Part shown: positions 10,165-20,690 of the stretch, one piece after another
Layout of the letters: every line of letters begins with the position of its first letter
Numbering within the stretch: the stretch's first letter is position 1
Origin: Incurvaria masculella
Lineage: Eukaryota; Arthropoda; Insecta; Lepidoptera; Incurvariidae
Assembly: GCA_946894095.1 (NCBI GenBank)
Contig: OX335642.1
Span: forward strand, 2,553,021 to 2,617,020
Reading direction: 5' to 3'
DNA: 64,000 bases
Program-made: the position numbers and the translations under genes
Notes under the pieces: generated by a model
Database searches by the model: none
What the model saw: the letters and a program-made list of their open reading frames with translations, nothing else
What the model was told of the DNA's origin: nothing

Positions 10165-11037
10165 TTATGTATTTTTTTTTACAAATAAAGCTTAAAGCTG
10201 TACATTCTTTACTACTTGAGTATTTTTTTCTTCTATTACACTGCCTCTTACTGCGATGTAAGTGGCTGGTTCTTAGCTAAAAAATAGGAAATTTAATTTA
10301 ATATACACATTTTAATTTTATTGCTAAATTTGAATCCAAATATATGTTGTGTCATTTATCATTTCAAATTTAGTTTTTTTATATCCAATTTAAATGTGCC
10401 ATGTTGTTGCTCTTTAAAAATATGCTTGCAATGTTAACATAAAAAAAAGATTCCGACGAATATGCCCCCTTTTTTTTCGGTCAAAAATAGCCCAAAAATG
10501 TGTTTGGCTGATATGTAATTATGTTCGTTTACAAAATAGGAAAATAAACGCCATTTTGTGGCAACGAACTGACCTCGTCGCAAAATGAAATCCGATACCA
10601 AAGTAAAGTGGTAGCCACGCACAGCTCCGATAATCTCTCGGCAATATGGCGTCTCAATTTCAGCCGGATCCCGGCTGTTATCACCAAGATTTGCTTGTCA
10701 CATCCTTTCCAGCGAAACCACTGGCTTTTGACGAAGGTCAGGAGCAACCCGGAGCCTTACCGAGAAGCGGACGAAAACGGGAAAGTCCCGTCACGTATTT
10801 GTATTTTCGAAAATCCAATCCAAGTGAGGCATAGTAGGACAATGTCAGCTTCGATTACTACAATCGTATCATGCTGCTGTGATCCGAGACTCTTATGGCT
10901 TCTAATTTTAATGGTTATTAATTTACTTAGTTACCTAATATTCCAAGTAAACTTTTTTTAAAATGGATTAATCTAGGTTTGATTAATATCGTAACGAAGC
11001 TTGAGAAAACACAATACATAGAGTATGTATAGGTATA
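10165..11037. other. Spacer with an unassigned 62-codon frame
   Basis: The only item of note is an open frame at 10646-10834 (+) starting MASQFQPDPGCYHQ. It has no domain I recognise and no splice or promoter context I can defend, so I do not call it a gene. Confidence 0.3.
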
Positions 11038-11038
11038 C

Positions 11039-11373
11039 AGCCTCGTTAGCCCAGTCGCGCGATGCCTTGCGATTCAATAAGCTTGGTGAAGCAACTCTGA
11101 GCGCGGTTAGTTTATGGATGGGTGACCATTTTCAAACGTTGAGGCTGGCCGTGGTTCGGATTCTACGTATAACTGTAGGTCCCCTTCCTTACTTACTAGG
11201 TGGTAGGGTTAATCCCGCACGGGTTGGTACCAACGCATCGAATGAACGATGGTCGAAGCGGCAATGAAAATTGTCCGTGTCTTCCATCTAGTTTAATGTA
11301 CCCGAGCAATATATGGAAGGTCCTGGCATGACACCTAGTTCCCAAGTGGTGTGTCAATTTGGTATTAGCCATC
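11039..11373 (+). repeat. SINE with second 5S-type head, tail shortened
   Basis: The head begins AGCCTCGTTAGCCCAGTCGC. It keeps the 5S C-box-like ATGGATGGGTGACCA, but the A-box region reads AGCAACTCTGAGCGCGGTTA, unlike the first head type. The body is standard. The tail ends at TTTGGTATTAGCCATCC without an A run. Confidence 0.75.
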
Positions 11374-11932
11374 CGGCGCAGGAGAAGTGCCGGTTTCTTG
11401 AGAAAGAAACAGAGCACGAAAGCCAATGAAACTACTGGTGAATCATGCCTATCCCTCTATTTGAGAAATTCAATCGTTTTTTTTTATGTTAAGGCACCTA
11501 TATACCATAGCGTAAAGTCAAGAATACGCGCGGCGAAATCTAGCCAGTGCCATGATGTCAGCGCGAGGGTGCGCACGTTTCGCGCGCTCCGTCCTCACTC
11601 GGCAGTGTACGGCTAGTCTGATTTCGGCAAAAAAATTTAAAATAAGATTTTTTTAACAGCTAGGGGGATGTGTACCTCGTTATGACTGAAAGGTATAAGA
11701 TTTTTCTATCCATAGGATAACAGAAAAAAATGCCTTTGAAAGGTAAGAATGGTCCTTTTAGAAATGTTTTTTATTTCGATGAACATACAAGTGATTTGGG
11801 CAAAATGGGGATGTGTACCTTCGCAAACGAACGTTCTAAGCCCAGTATTTTTTATTTTTTAACAACCAAAAGCTTTACTGTAATCGACTTCAGAAAAACG
11901 TTCATATTTATGTATTTATTCCCCTTAAGCGC
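11374..11932. other. Spacer, partly GC-rich
   Basis: A CpG-rich patch lies at 11527-11610 (GCGCGGCG, GCGCACGTTTCGCGCGC). No coding or RNA feature recognised. Confidence 0.4.
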
Positions 11933-12530
11933 GAAATATGACGTACGCTAGGATATCTTAAGGTGGCCCAACCCGGCGGGCCTAACTCATTTGCGGGCAC
12001 GGTACAAAACCGTGCTGTTGCGCTCTGGGACCTTCTTTGTTTCAAAGAATAAGTCAGGCTCCGTGATGAGGAAGATGCAACATGTCCACAAAAAAGACAA
12101 TGTGCATAGTGTATGATTTGGTAAGATTTACGAAAATTTTAATTTAAAAACGACTTATAGCTAAAAGTAAACCATGACCGCTGTAGTAAAAAATCGAACA
12201 GAAACCAAATAGATCATGAATCTTCATTAAATAAGCTATGTCTGATGACTAATCTTTTTAAGATGTTTTTACTTTATCATTGCGTAACCCACCTCCAAAG
12301 TTGTTGTATAAAACGCGCGAAAAATGCGAACTTTAGGACCTTATAACTTAGAAACCAAACACAATTTAACAATGCCAATGGTCATCAGACATCTAGTTCG
12401 ATCAAATAAAGCTATTTTGAGCAAAATTTTGGATCTCTGACAAGAAATATGGGCGTGATCTTCTTTCCCCTTTTGTATGGGGAGATGAGCGGGTTGGGCC
12501 ACCTTAAGGTGCCCGACGGTAAACGATACC
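11933..12530 (+). repeat. Family X repeat, interrupted
   Basis: TTAAGCG...GACGTACGCTAGGATATC at 11927-11957, and GGTGCCCGACGG from 12508, are the two sides of a repeat also seen uninterrupted at 62225-62305 (GGACATCTTAAGGTGCCCGA). Other fragments: 14420-14515, 27838-27952, 54168-54240. It is split here by the TTAA element at 11962-12503. Confidence 0.6.
11962..12503. mobile_element. TTAA-flanked MITE (piggyBac-type target)
   Basis: The 542-bp element has 14-bp perfect terminal inverted repeats, GGTGGCCCAACCCG at the left and its complement at the right. It is flanked on both sides by TTAA (11958-11961 and 12504-12507). The empty site is visible in the paralogous repeat near 62268, where ATCTTAAGGTGCC has one TTAA. 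Duplication of TTAA is the hallmark of piggyBac-superfamily insertion. The ends are not the usual CCC-type piggyBac ends, so assignment rests on the target site. No transposase is encoded. Confidence 0.75.
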
Positions 12531-13317
12531 TGTCTCGGTAAAGTGCGAAGACATAGTATTCGCCTTAAGTAATTTATTTATGATGACGCATTCTTATAAT
12601 TTTCGCCATAAATTACCTTGGAGTAAATGCAGATCACCTGCACTGCGGAACATCTTCAGCCGAAATCTGTCGGTTTGAAGGCCATAAGACTCTGGTTCGT
12701 GACAGAGAGATTCTTGGGGATTTATGTAAAAAGTAGCGAGATGGTTACACTTGACATGTTTCACGAAAACAATTAAAATGGGAATTAGGAAGAGATTCTT
12801 GGACTAAATTCAAAAAGTATTTTTTCTGTTTTAGTTTTTTGGATGGAACGTTTCAAAATCCTAGGCAGTTGTTGTCTTAGTACATAAATTAATAAAATGT
12901 AAATATGGCACGTGGCTATAATGAAATAACAAGCTGCTACAAGTAAATTTTACTTGCCGAAGTCGGTATTCTCAGCCTAATATGTAAATTTCTATGACCT
13001 CGTTATCTGCTGTAACTGCTACATAAAATCATTGCGGTTGTGACTTTTATGCCCGTAATCTGCTGAAATCACTACTGAAATATCGGTCATCTTGGATTAA
13101 TTATTTTCAGAAATAAATATTCCCAACATTTTTTACTTAACTTTGTGTCAGAGTCAATTAAACTCCTGATTGCTAATGAAAATAGTTCTAAAATGGTTTA
13201 ACATCAGTCAAAGGATTTGTTGTGCGTTCAACCTGAATAAAATTCAATATTTTCATATCTTTCTCAAATCAATTTTAATGATATTAAATAAGTTTTTGAC
13301 AACCACTTGATAATTCG
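12531..13317. other. Anonymous AT-rich spacer
   Basis: Nothing recognised. Confidence 0.45.
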
Positions 13318-13464
13318 TTAATTTGAATTTGAGCAACGACATCTAAATCGAAGCATTGTAGTCAGAATTTTAAAAATAATCTGATTTGTTTTTGTCTGTA
13401 GCAGGATTCGAACCTGCGACCTTAGGATTACATGTCCACTGCTCTACCTCTGAACTATCCAGAC
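13318..13464 (-). repeat. tRNA-derived short repeat (tRNA unit plus FB-I arm)
   Basis: Read on the minus strand, a 71-nt tRNA-like unit (13464 to 13394) is followed by a roughly 75-bp segment. That segment (CAATGCTTCGATTTAGATGT and neighbours) matches the arms of the foldback FB-I at 40761-40918 and the copy at 26923-27032. So a tRNA-like head and a foldback arm are joined here. Confidence 0.6.
13394..13464 (-). tRNA. tRNA-like sequence, probably pseudo or SINE head
   Basis: The 71-nt unit can be drawn as a cloverleaf. The acceptor stem GTCTGGA pairs with TACAGAC with one mismatch, the D arm is GTTC/GAGC, and the T arm GCAGG-TTCGAAT-CCTGC is perfect. The anticodon stem is poor (outer two pairs mismatched) and the base at position 33 is not T if TGT is taken as anticodon. 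A- and B-box promoter motifs look intact. The weak anticodon arm and the attached repeat argue for a tRNA-derived SINE head rather than a working tRNA gene. Confidence 0.4.
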
Positions 13465-14033
13465 AATTATAAATGAATTCACACGATTAATAGTTCAGAC
13501 CAACAAAACCAAATCTGAAGACTTGTAGCTCCAATGTAGATGTCGTTGCATAACCTCAAATAAATGATGTAACGTAATGTCGTATCCGTTAAATACTATG
13601 TAATATCCACTTGATAACTTCACCAATTTTAGTTTATCTCCCTTTGATTGATTGATTTGGATTATGGCCTCTGTCCTTTTTTTAAAGACAATTTTGCCAG
13701 TGTCCAATCTCCCTTTAATTCTTACAAATCCAGAACATGTCAAGCGGCGCCGGCCCTATCGCCCTAAGTTAGGATTCCGCGAGTCTCGTGCGACGGCGGT
13801 GGATTTACGTGTGCTCTGCGACGCCGCGCGAATCCCTAAATTTCACGCCCCCCGCAGCTCGTTTGTTAGGCGACACGTCAGCCTGCTCCATTGTCGTCCG
13901 GTGCGCTCTCTGCCGCGAGGCAAATGGCCTCAAATCCGACCGTACGGTTTCTGGGTTCGTATTTTTTATGGTGCTGGACATGACTTTTTTCCCCCAAAGT
14001 ACAACCTGACGCGATTTTAACATCATGTGAAGA
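13465..14033. other. Spacer with CpG-rich block
   Basis: 13740-13960 is strikingly GC- and CpG-rich (GGCGCCGGCC, GCGACGCCGCGCG) against AT-rich surroundings. Overlapping frames on both strands are a consequence of low stop-codon density. No protein family recognised. Confidence 0.4.
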
Positions 14034-14035
14034 GA

Positions 14036-14403
14036 GCCTCGGTAGCACAGTGTGCGACGCTTTGCGAATCGATAAGCTGGGGCAGCACCTCTGAGCGCGG
14101 TTAGGTTCTGGATGGGTGACCATTTTCAACCGTTGAGGCTGGCCGTGGTTCGGATTCCACGTAAAACTGTAGGTCCCCTTCCTTACTAACTTGGTGGTAG
14201 GGTTAATCCAGCCCGGGTTGGTACCATCGCATTGAATGAACGATGGTCGAAGCGGCAATGAAAATTGTCGGTGTTTTCCATCCAGTTCAATGTAGCCGAG
14301 CAATTAAGGACTGGCATTGCACCTAGTTCCCATGTGGTGTATTAGGCTAATATATGACGGTCAGTTCGGCATTAGCCATCCATGTCCAGTTACATAAGGA
14401 AAA
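14036..14403 (+). repeat. SINE with second 5S-type head, near full length
   Basis: Head GCCTCGGTAGCACAGTGTGC, then GCACCTCTGAGCGCGGTTAG and CTGGATGGGTGACCA, then the standard body. The tail GTCCAGTTACATAAGG ends abruptly at 14403 where sequence related to family X begins, so it lacks a long A run. Confidence 0.8.
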
Positions 14404-14419
14404 CCCACTTGACTAGCCG

Positions 14420-14515
14420 ACATGATTTTCGCAGCCACGTGTGGGTTGCCCCACGGTCATCGTCGGGCGCCACTTATGTGAGGGCCTGGCGTATGCCATA
14501 TTTTGACCGAGCGAA
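14420..14515 (-). repeat. Family X fragment
   Basis: GATTTTCGCAGCCACGTG, ATCGTCGGGCGCC and CTGGCGTATGCCATAT match, in reverse, the family X copy at 62225-62305 and the fragment at 27838-27952. Confidence 0.5.
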
Positions 14516-15061
14516 GCACGAAGCGCGAGTGAAAGAAGATTTCGCGTGTCTGTCCGGCTCTCGTCTGTGTCGATTCATGTCTGCATGTCTGAACCGATTC
14601 TCGTGAACATTTGTGAGCCAGTTTCGATTTATATGGTGATGATATTATTTGGATTAGGTCAAAATATTCCGTTTTTAAAAATGATTTAAAAAAATATAAC
14701 TTCTGTTATGTGACGAGACCTTTGAGTTCCGTTGCGTTAGGTAGTTGATACAGTTTGAAAAATAATAGGATTTTGTTAGAAGGTCCACGGAGAACATTTA
14801 TTCAGGTTTAAGTTATGTAAAGACGGACTCGCGAGTTCTACAGTTCAGAGAGCAACTATAGTAATAATGCTTTGACTATAGTTTAATTTATAGTTAGCTT
14901 TTATAAATGGACATGTCTAATAAAATGAAATCGTAATACATACTACATACCTAATACACGTGTAATCGCAGCTCTGATAGGAATGATTCCATCACACCCT
15001 ATTCCAGGAATAATGTGCCATGTATAATGCCAGGATCTTCTGCAGCAAGGAAACACTGACA
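14516..15061. other. Anonymous spacer
   Basis: No feature recognised. Confidence 0.45.
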
Positions 15062-15387
15062 CTTGAGCGGCTAGTAGCCGTCAGCCGTCGTTATAGAAGT
15101 AAGGGGTTCGATCACCCGGCCATGCACCACCGTCTTTATTTTCTGTGGTGTACAAGTGCATTTCGTCACGAATGCTAGCTGTTCTATGGTTCGGAATCTA
15201 CTAGGTGGTAGGGTTGGGCCCGCCCGGGTTGGTACCATCGTATTGGAGGAAAAAAATGGTCGAAACGGCAATAAGTAATCGTCAGTTTAATTTAGCCGTG
15301 TCCTAAAAGTTAAGGTCCGGGAATGGTAACGAATTCCTTCGGCAATGCGTTTTGTTGTTAGTTAGGTGTCCAGTTATATAATAAAAA
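15062..15387 (+). repeat. SINE, tRNA-headed, diverged
   Basis: The head has a B-box-like GGGGTTCGATCACCCGG and the linker CATGCACCACCG. The body has a deletion that joins GTTCGGAATC directly to TACTAGGTGGTAGGG, plus an A-rich insertion after TTGGAGG. The tail ends in TTATATAATAAAAAG. Confidence 0.7.
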
Positions 15388-15560
15388 GTTCGCTTACTAA
15401 TTCGGCACGCGCAACATCGAATGTTCGCTGCACTTAATAGCGTCCTGTGCTTTTTCAGCTAACTGGCCGGTACTACCGTCACTGTATGCGTTATCACAAA
15501 AAAATGGCTACGCTGCTGCTAAACGCATTTTCTGTCGCTACTCCTGTCTTTTCTACTCCT
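15388..15560. repeat. FB-A fragment
   Basis: AGTTCGCTTACTAATTC, CGCAACATCGAATGTTCG and TAGCGTCCTGTGC match the inner part of FB-A. The right end is degraded. Confidence 0.5.
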
Positions 15561-16376
15561 GCCTTTTCTTAGTCGATGTGTATAGGCGAGATTGCGGTGG
15601 TGAGCAAAGTGACGTCATACGATCGCTTTTCGTCGCAGGCCGAAGCCACCGTGTGATTGGACACCGCTGAACGACGCCAGAATCGTAAATATGGAGAGGT
15701 AAAGATCATTTTTTGAGAGCGAATCTTACCCACCCCCGTTGACATCTCGAGGTTCCAGTGATGTCATATAAATTGCAGTCTTTCGATGAATAATCGTGAC
15801 TGGAACTAACACTAATAATAAGTCATACTTACTAATGTCGAAAGTGTCATTTTGTTCTTAGAAAACGAGTCAAAGTAAACGTTTACGCCATACTGCTCGT
15901 TAGTTTTGTGTTTTTCGAAAGGCTATTTTGTAGAAAACCAACGTCAACTAAGTTTAAATAAAAAAACTGATCCTAGATTAACCATTAGATTAATAATTCT
16001 AGCACGCTTCCAGCTTTATATCTGTTCCCAAGGTATCATGCTCAATTGGTAACGAATTGATTTTTACTGCAATAAAATTTAAGTGATCTCAGATATTCTA
16101 TTATTATTATTTCAAATTTACTAGGTTACAACAAATCGTGATAATAGAGAGATTAAAATACTTTTAACGTAAATAACAAAAAATAATATTTAAAATTATG
16201 AACTCTATATAGATAGCGGTCAGTAATAAAATTAACTCAGCGTCAGCGTGTCCGTAAGTTGTTACTGAAATATCCCAGATTGGGACCACGGGCCTAATGA
16301 ACATGTGACGAGCGAAGACAGGTACCACTAAGCGACTCAAGGCACATTGCGTCCACCCACTGATCTCTAAGCCTGT
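15561..16376. other. Anonymous spacer
   Basis: Nothing recognised. A short 75-aa frame at 16164-16391 on the minus strand shows no motif. Confidence 0.4.
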
Positions 16377-16720
16377 AGTCTCAGTTGTCACCTAAATTGG
16401 CGTTTACGGCAAACCGATCGACTGGCGTTTTCCGTAAAAACGTCAAACTCCATACAAGATATTCTGTGGTTTCACTTCTTCAAGCTGTCAAAGTCAAACT
16501 CAGACTTCCGATTTGTATGAAAACACGGAGTCGACGTTAACGGCAACGTCGACATATTTATGGCAACGTAGAGTAAGCTGTCAAATCAAACTCGGACTCG
16601 CAAATGTTAGTTCGCTTAGCGCCCACTGCGCGCGCTCTTCAATTTTTCCATACATCTGAAAACGCCAGTCGATCGATTTGGCGTAAACGCCGATTTACGT
16701 GAGAACTCAGACTGACCACT
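16377..16720. mobile_element. Foldback MITE FB-B, full copy
   Basis: The arms of about 55 bp are inverted. Left: TCACCTAAATTGGCGTTTAC and CGATCGACTGGCGTTTTC. Right: GAAAACGCCAGTCGATCG, then CGTGAGAACTCAGACTGACC. The interior (GTCAAACTCGGACTCGCAAA-type blocks) is shared with the copies at 29778-30300. Non-coding. Confidence 0.75.
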
Positions 16721-17039
16721 CAGATACCGAGGATAAAGTCAAGCTCGCCTAAAAAAAGCTGGGTGCCCTAGATACGGTGCGTCATTATTTCACTTCTGTT
16801 ACCAGATATTCCTAGGCATATTTGGAGCAAGGTAAATAACATGTTGTTGTATGATATAAAAAATGCCCTCTCCATACATTATTGTAAATACCTACACACG
16901 TTTGGACCATGCCTCCGTTAACAACCTGTACAAAGTGTCTCAATAAGAGTGCTAAAATTAAAACATATGTTTTGATAAAGTGATATTTTTATTGCATTGT
17001 AAAGAAGACATGTTCCGACATGTTTAGACTAAAATATTC
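16721..17039. other. Spacer beside the mariner remnant
   Basis: Possibly contains the 3' flank and terminus of the Tc1/mariner remnant, but no inverted terminus could be paired. Confidence 0.3.
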
Positions 17040-17680
17040 GGCTAGTGGCCCCTGCGGTTCTGATGATAGGCCATTGCTCTTTTCATGCATTTTTCGATAA
17101 CTTTTTGACAAAGATGTGGTATCTCAAGGATGACGCGATTGATCTCGGCCCTGTGTGTACTCTTGAATCTCACTTCCGTCGATGAGTCGCCTGCCAACAG
17201 AAAAAAAAAACATATTTTTTCTACATATTATTTAAAAGTTTCTCATGGGAGAACTTCTCGTAATCGCTTTCTGAGTAGACCCCCTGAGGTCAGGAATTGT
17301 TTCTGTTTAATTCGCAGAAACTAGAAATAAATAAGTCGCACGGCTAAATTAAATTTCATAATCTTGGTGGCCTGGTGACATCAGAATTTCGTGAGATGAT
17401 TTGATCTGGAAATAGTTGCTGCAATAAATTGATTGTTTCGTGCGCAGTGTGGCATGTGGCGCGGCCATAAGAACCCCATTATCATGTTCCTGTAATGAAT
17501 GCTGTTCAGAGTCACAGCAATTCCAGCCTGCTTTTCAAAATGATAACGCGTTCTTCTTTGTGTAATAATCGGAACAATTATAGGCACAGTCATAAGGCGC
17601 ATGTAAATTCTTGGTAGCGTTCGCAAGAAGGCTCCAAAGAAAGGATATTTGCCTTTCCATCTGCACACCATTGACAGCCA
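17040..17680 (-). pseudogene. Decayed Tc1/mariner-superfamily transposase
   Basis: Reading right to left, the minus strand gives FEKQAGIAVTLNSIHYRNM, then FLWPRHM, CHTAR-like residues (read HCARN), ISRSNH, SRNSDVTRPPRL and a stop. After a gap of about 150 bp, another frame gives HRAEINRVILEI, LCQKVIEKCMKRAMAYHQNR, RGH and a stop at about 17052. The order and wording match the C-terminal half of DDE transposases of the IS630-Tc1-mariner type (FLWPxL, GAxCHTA, PPRSCDLTP, RAEI...C...GHL). Several frameshifts and deletions separate the pieces. The first catalytic Asp region and both element ends were not found. It is not functional. Confidence 0.7.
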
Positions 17681-18362
17681 TTAGTCGACACACACCCATC
17701 AGTGATAATCATTTTAGTAAATTTAATGGAAAATAAAAATAATACAAAGTCAATGATTCGACCTTGAAGTTATCACCGGGCTTAATTCCACCTGGACCAT
17801 TATCCGTTTCCCACCTGTGTGGCTGCTGCCCCGTGCTGCTGCCCGAGGAACCAAAACATTTACGAAAATAGCGACCAGATGCAATTTTACACATGCCAAA
17901 AAAGTTCAGGAGATGGTAGGTAGCGAAGTTTACGTCATTTTCGACAAGGCAATGCAACGTTGAGGGCTGCAAAATGATATATACTATTTGAAATATCAAT
18001 TTATTTAAATGTCAGATGATATTGATGCAAGCTTCTAATTTTACTAAAAGGCAGGTAAACTGAATCAGTTGTATGTCCTCTCATTTCTCATTATAATTTT
18101 TGCGTTCTTAGCTGGTAGGCGGTAATTTAAAAAAAACATGTAAATAAATTGAGATAAACTTACTGTTCAATGTCTTTGGACCTATTGAATAATGCATTAA
18201 TCATTGGTATCGAACAAATATAAAACGCACCAGCACCGCGACATAGTTTTTACACCATGCCGTCAAAAAAAATACAAAGTAAAGATATGTGTCAATTCAC
18301 TACCGAGAAAAAAAACGTTCGAAATAACAGAACAAAATCCAAGAGGGTCCATAGCATGAGGG
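17681..18362. other. Anonymous spacer, possible transposon remains
   Basis: Could include the degraded N-terminal half of the neighbouring transposase, but I could not recover a convincing frame. Confidence 0.3.
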
Positions 18363-18772
18363 TTTTGTATGCGACCTGACTTGGATGGCTAATAACACAC
18401 AACTACCGTTATTACCGACACTAGCCCAACATATTAGCGCGACAATCCCGAAGGAATTTCACGCCGTGCCAGGATAATTCCTATATAAGCACTGCTACAC
18501 TGAACTGGATGGAATATAAGGTAAATTTTTCATTTCCACTTCGACCATACTTTCGTCCAATGCGGTGGTACCAACCTATGGAGCTTAACCATAACACCTA
18601 GTAGGGGGGACCTACAGTTTAACATGGGTAGTAGGATGGAACAACTCGATTTTTTAACGAAATGCTTGAAATCCAACTCAGAAAGACAAAGAAAGTAGTG
18701 CATGACCGGGTCGAAGATTTGAACTCATAACCTCTCGTATGAGCTCACTCGAAGGTAGCTCCTCACCAGAAG
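18363..18772 (-). repeat. SINE, tRNA-headed, near full length
   Basis: The tail at the low end reads TGCGACCTGACTTGGATGGC (complement of the family tail). The body runs through CCCGAAGGAATTTC and GCGGTGGTACCAACC. The head at the high end carries the B-box complement GGGTCGAAGATTTGAACTC. Moderately diverged. Confidence 0.75.
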
Positions 18773-19639
18773 CTCAACAAAAAGTCAAGGATGCCTACAA
18801 AGTATAAACAAAGACAATTTGATACTCGTTTCAAATTCAATGAATGTTAAAAACTTTTAGGAAATTATTTTGTGTTGTGAATTCAAATTACTACAATGGT
18901 TCACTTTAAATTAAATGTGTTTGTATTAATTCCACGTAAGACACCAAAAAAGAAATATTTTAACACATTTCATAATTGAACCCACATCGGACTACATGCT
19001 TCAAATTTAGATCCGAAAAAATACAGGTGAGACAAAAAAATCAAACGGTGACTTGCTCTCGGGCTATAAAAGTATCGATAAAAAGCCACGCGACCACAAG
19101 AGGAGGAGGCTGCGAGCGAGTGCGTTAATGAAAACGAACACGTGCACCTGATTGACCTGTCGGAATAGAGAGGAGAAAGTTAAATCGATATCGATGAATA
19201 TCTGTCACAAGTAAATCATCATATACAGTTGTAAAAAATATATACCTGCATCAGATACACACAATAACCCAGGAATAATAATTTCAATTTTAACTTATTC
19301 ATAAAAATTATATACTAGTTTCATAATAATGCTCAAATCATCATATGGTACTGAGCATGAGCCGGTCATCTTTAGGTTGCCGCCTACAGGACAAACTTAT
19401 TTTATTATGTGAGGTAGTGTTCTCAAATAAATACAAAAACAAAACGAACTGTTGTGGGGTTTTATTGTAATCAAATTAATATATTTTATGTTGAAATAGA
19501 GTACCTGATAATAAAGATGTGCAGGTGTTTAGTAACTAAGCTAGTAGGCTTGTGCTAGAAGATCAGCCGTGACAGAAATAATTGCACATTTTTATATAGA
19601 TTTCGAAAACAAGGTAAGGTCAGTCACGCAGTCAGTCAG
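18773..19639. other. Anonymous spacer
   Basis: Nothing recognised. Confidence 0.45.
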
Positions 19640-19875
19640 TCAGCGTGTTTGCGTCCACTGCTGGAAATACGCCTCTCCAATTTTTCTTCAGTCCTCCTGG
19701 CCCTCGGCGGTACGGAACGCACACACTTGATGTCGTCGTGTCTCCTGGCGGATGGTCTACTAAACTAAATTGGTACGTTGGCAGGTTGCCTCGTTACGCA
19801 CCATATCCCGTAGTGATATTCCCAGCATGGCTCGCTCCATTGCTTGCTGGGCAACTTTCAACCTTCGGACATGCA
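19640..19875 (-). pseudogene. RTE-clade retrotransposon ORF2 C-terminus
   Basis: The minus-strand frame reads RLKVAQQAMERAMLGISL, RDMVRNE, then a stop. After a deletion it continues RPSARRHDDIK and, in another frame, IGEAYFQQWTQT. This is the typical end of RTE-type ORF2 proteins (QRAMERAMLGVSLRDRIRN...GRPPARWSDD...GEAYVQQW). Only about 75 codons of signal remain, with a deletion and frameshifts, so it is a dead fragment. Confidence 0.75.
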
Positions 19876-20363
19876 TAATTACATACATAATACAGTACAT
19901 AATTTAATTCAAATTTATTTATTCATTAATTTAGGAGATAGAGAGAAATACCAATAAAATTATAAGGGAATTTTATAAATATATAAATATATAAATATAT
20001 AAAATTCCCTACAGTCCATTTACTTACGGAATTACGGAAGCATGTCTGCGTAACTCGAATAAATCAAATCGATGGGATTAAAGCAAATTATAGAGATCAA
20101 ACAAATGTAAACAACTACATTATACTTTTTGAGTATTTCTAGACATTGCAATATGGAGGGAAAGGAGTGCTACTTAAAAATTGTAACAATATTATTGCAA
20201 TCATAATGCAGATTGAGTTTCCTGGATTTTTTTATAGTGCCACTGACAGAAAACACAATTTTGGAAGCAACAGATAATAGGTACATTAAACATATATTTT
20301 ATATCTTCAGAATGGGCAATTTCTAATATATTTTATATGAAATTGTGAGACACCATTGAATAT
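19876..20363. other. Spacer containing an AT palindrome
   Basis: At 19965-20010 a 46-bp inverted repeat has 13-bp perfect arms (AGGGAATTTTATA) around an (ATATATAA)n core. Otherwise nothing recognised. Confidence 0.5.
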
Positions 20364-20690
20364 TTTTGTATGCAACCTGACATGGATGGTTAATACCACA
20401 CAACTACCGTTATCGTATAAGCCTAATACACCAAATTCCCGAAGGAATTAGGTGCCATGCCAGGACCTTCCCTTTATGAGCACGGCTACATTGAACTGGA
20501 TGGAAAACACGTAAAATTTTTCATTGCCGCTTCAACCATAGTTTCATCCAATGCGGTGGTACCAACCCACGCGGGCTTAACCCTACCACCTAGTAGGGGA
20601 AGGGGACCTACAGTTGTACATGGGTTCCGAACCATGGAACGGCTCGCATTCGTAATGAAATGCACTTATCCAACTCAGAAAGATTGTGAC
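20364..20690 (-). repeat. SINE body and tail, tRNA-type subfamily
   Basis: TGCAACCTGACATGGATGG (tail complement), AATTCCCGAAGGAATTAGG, CTACATTGAACTGGATGG, GCGGTGGTACCAACCC and the linker complement ending AACTCAGAAAGATTGTG. The head is missing. The 146-aa frame at 20457-20897 is an antisense by-product. Confidence 0.8.

Noticed and set aside
13394..13464. Functional tRNA gene
   Set aside because: The anticodon stem is mismatched and position 33 is not T. The unit is fused to a dispersed repeat arm, so it is kept only as a tRNA-like sequence with low confidence.
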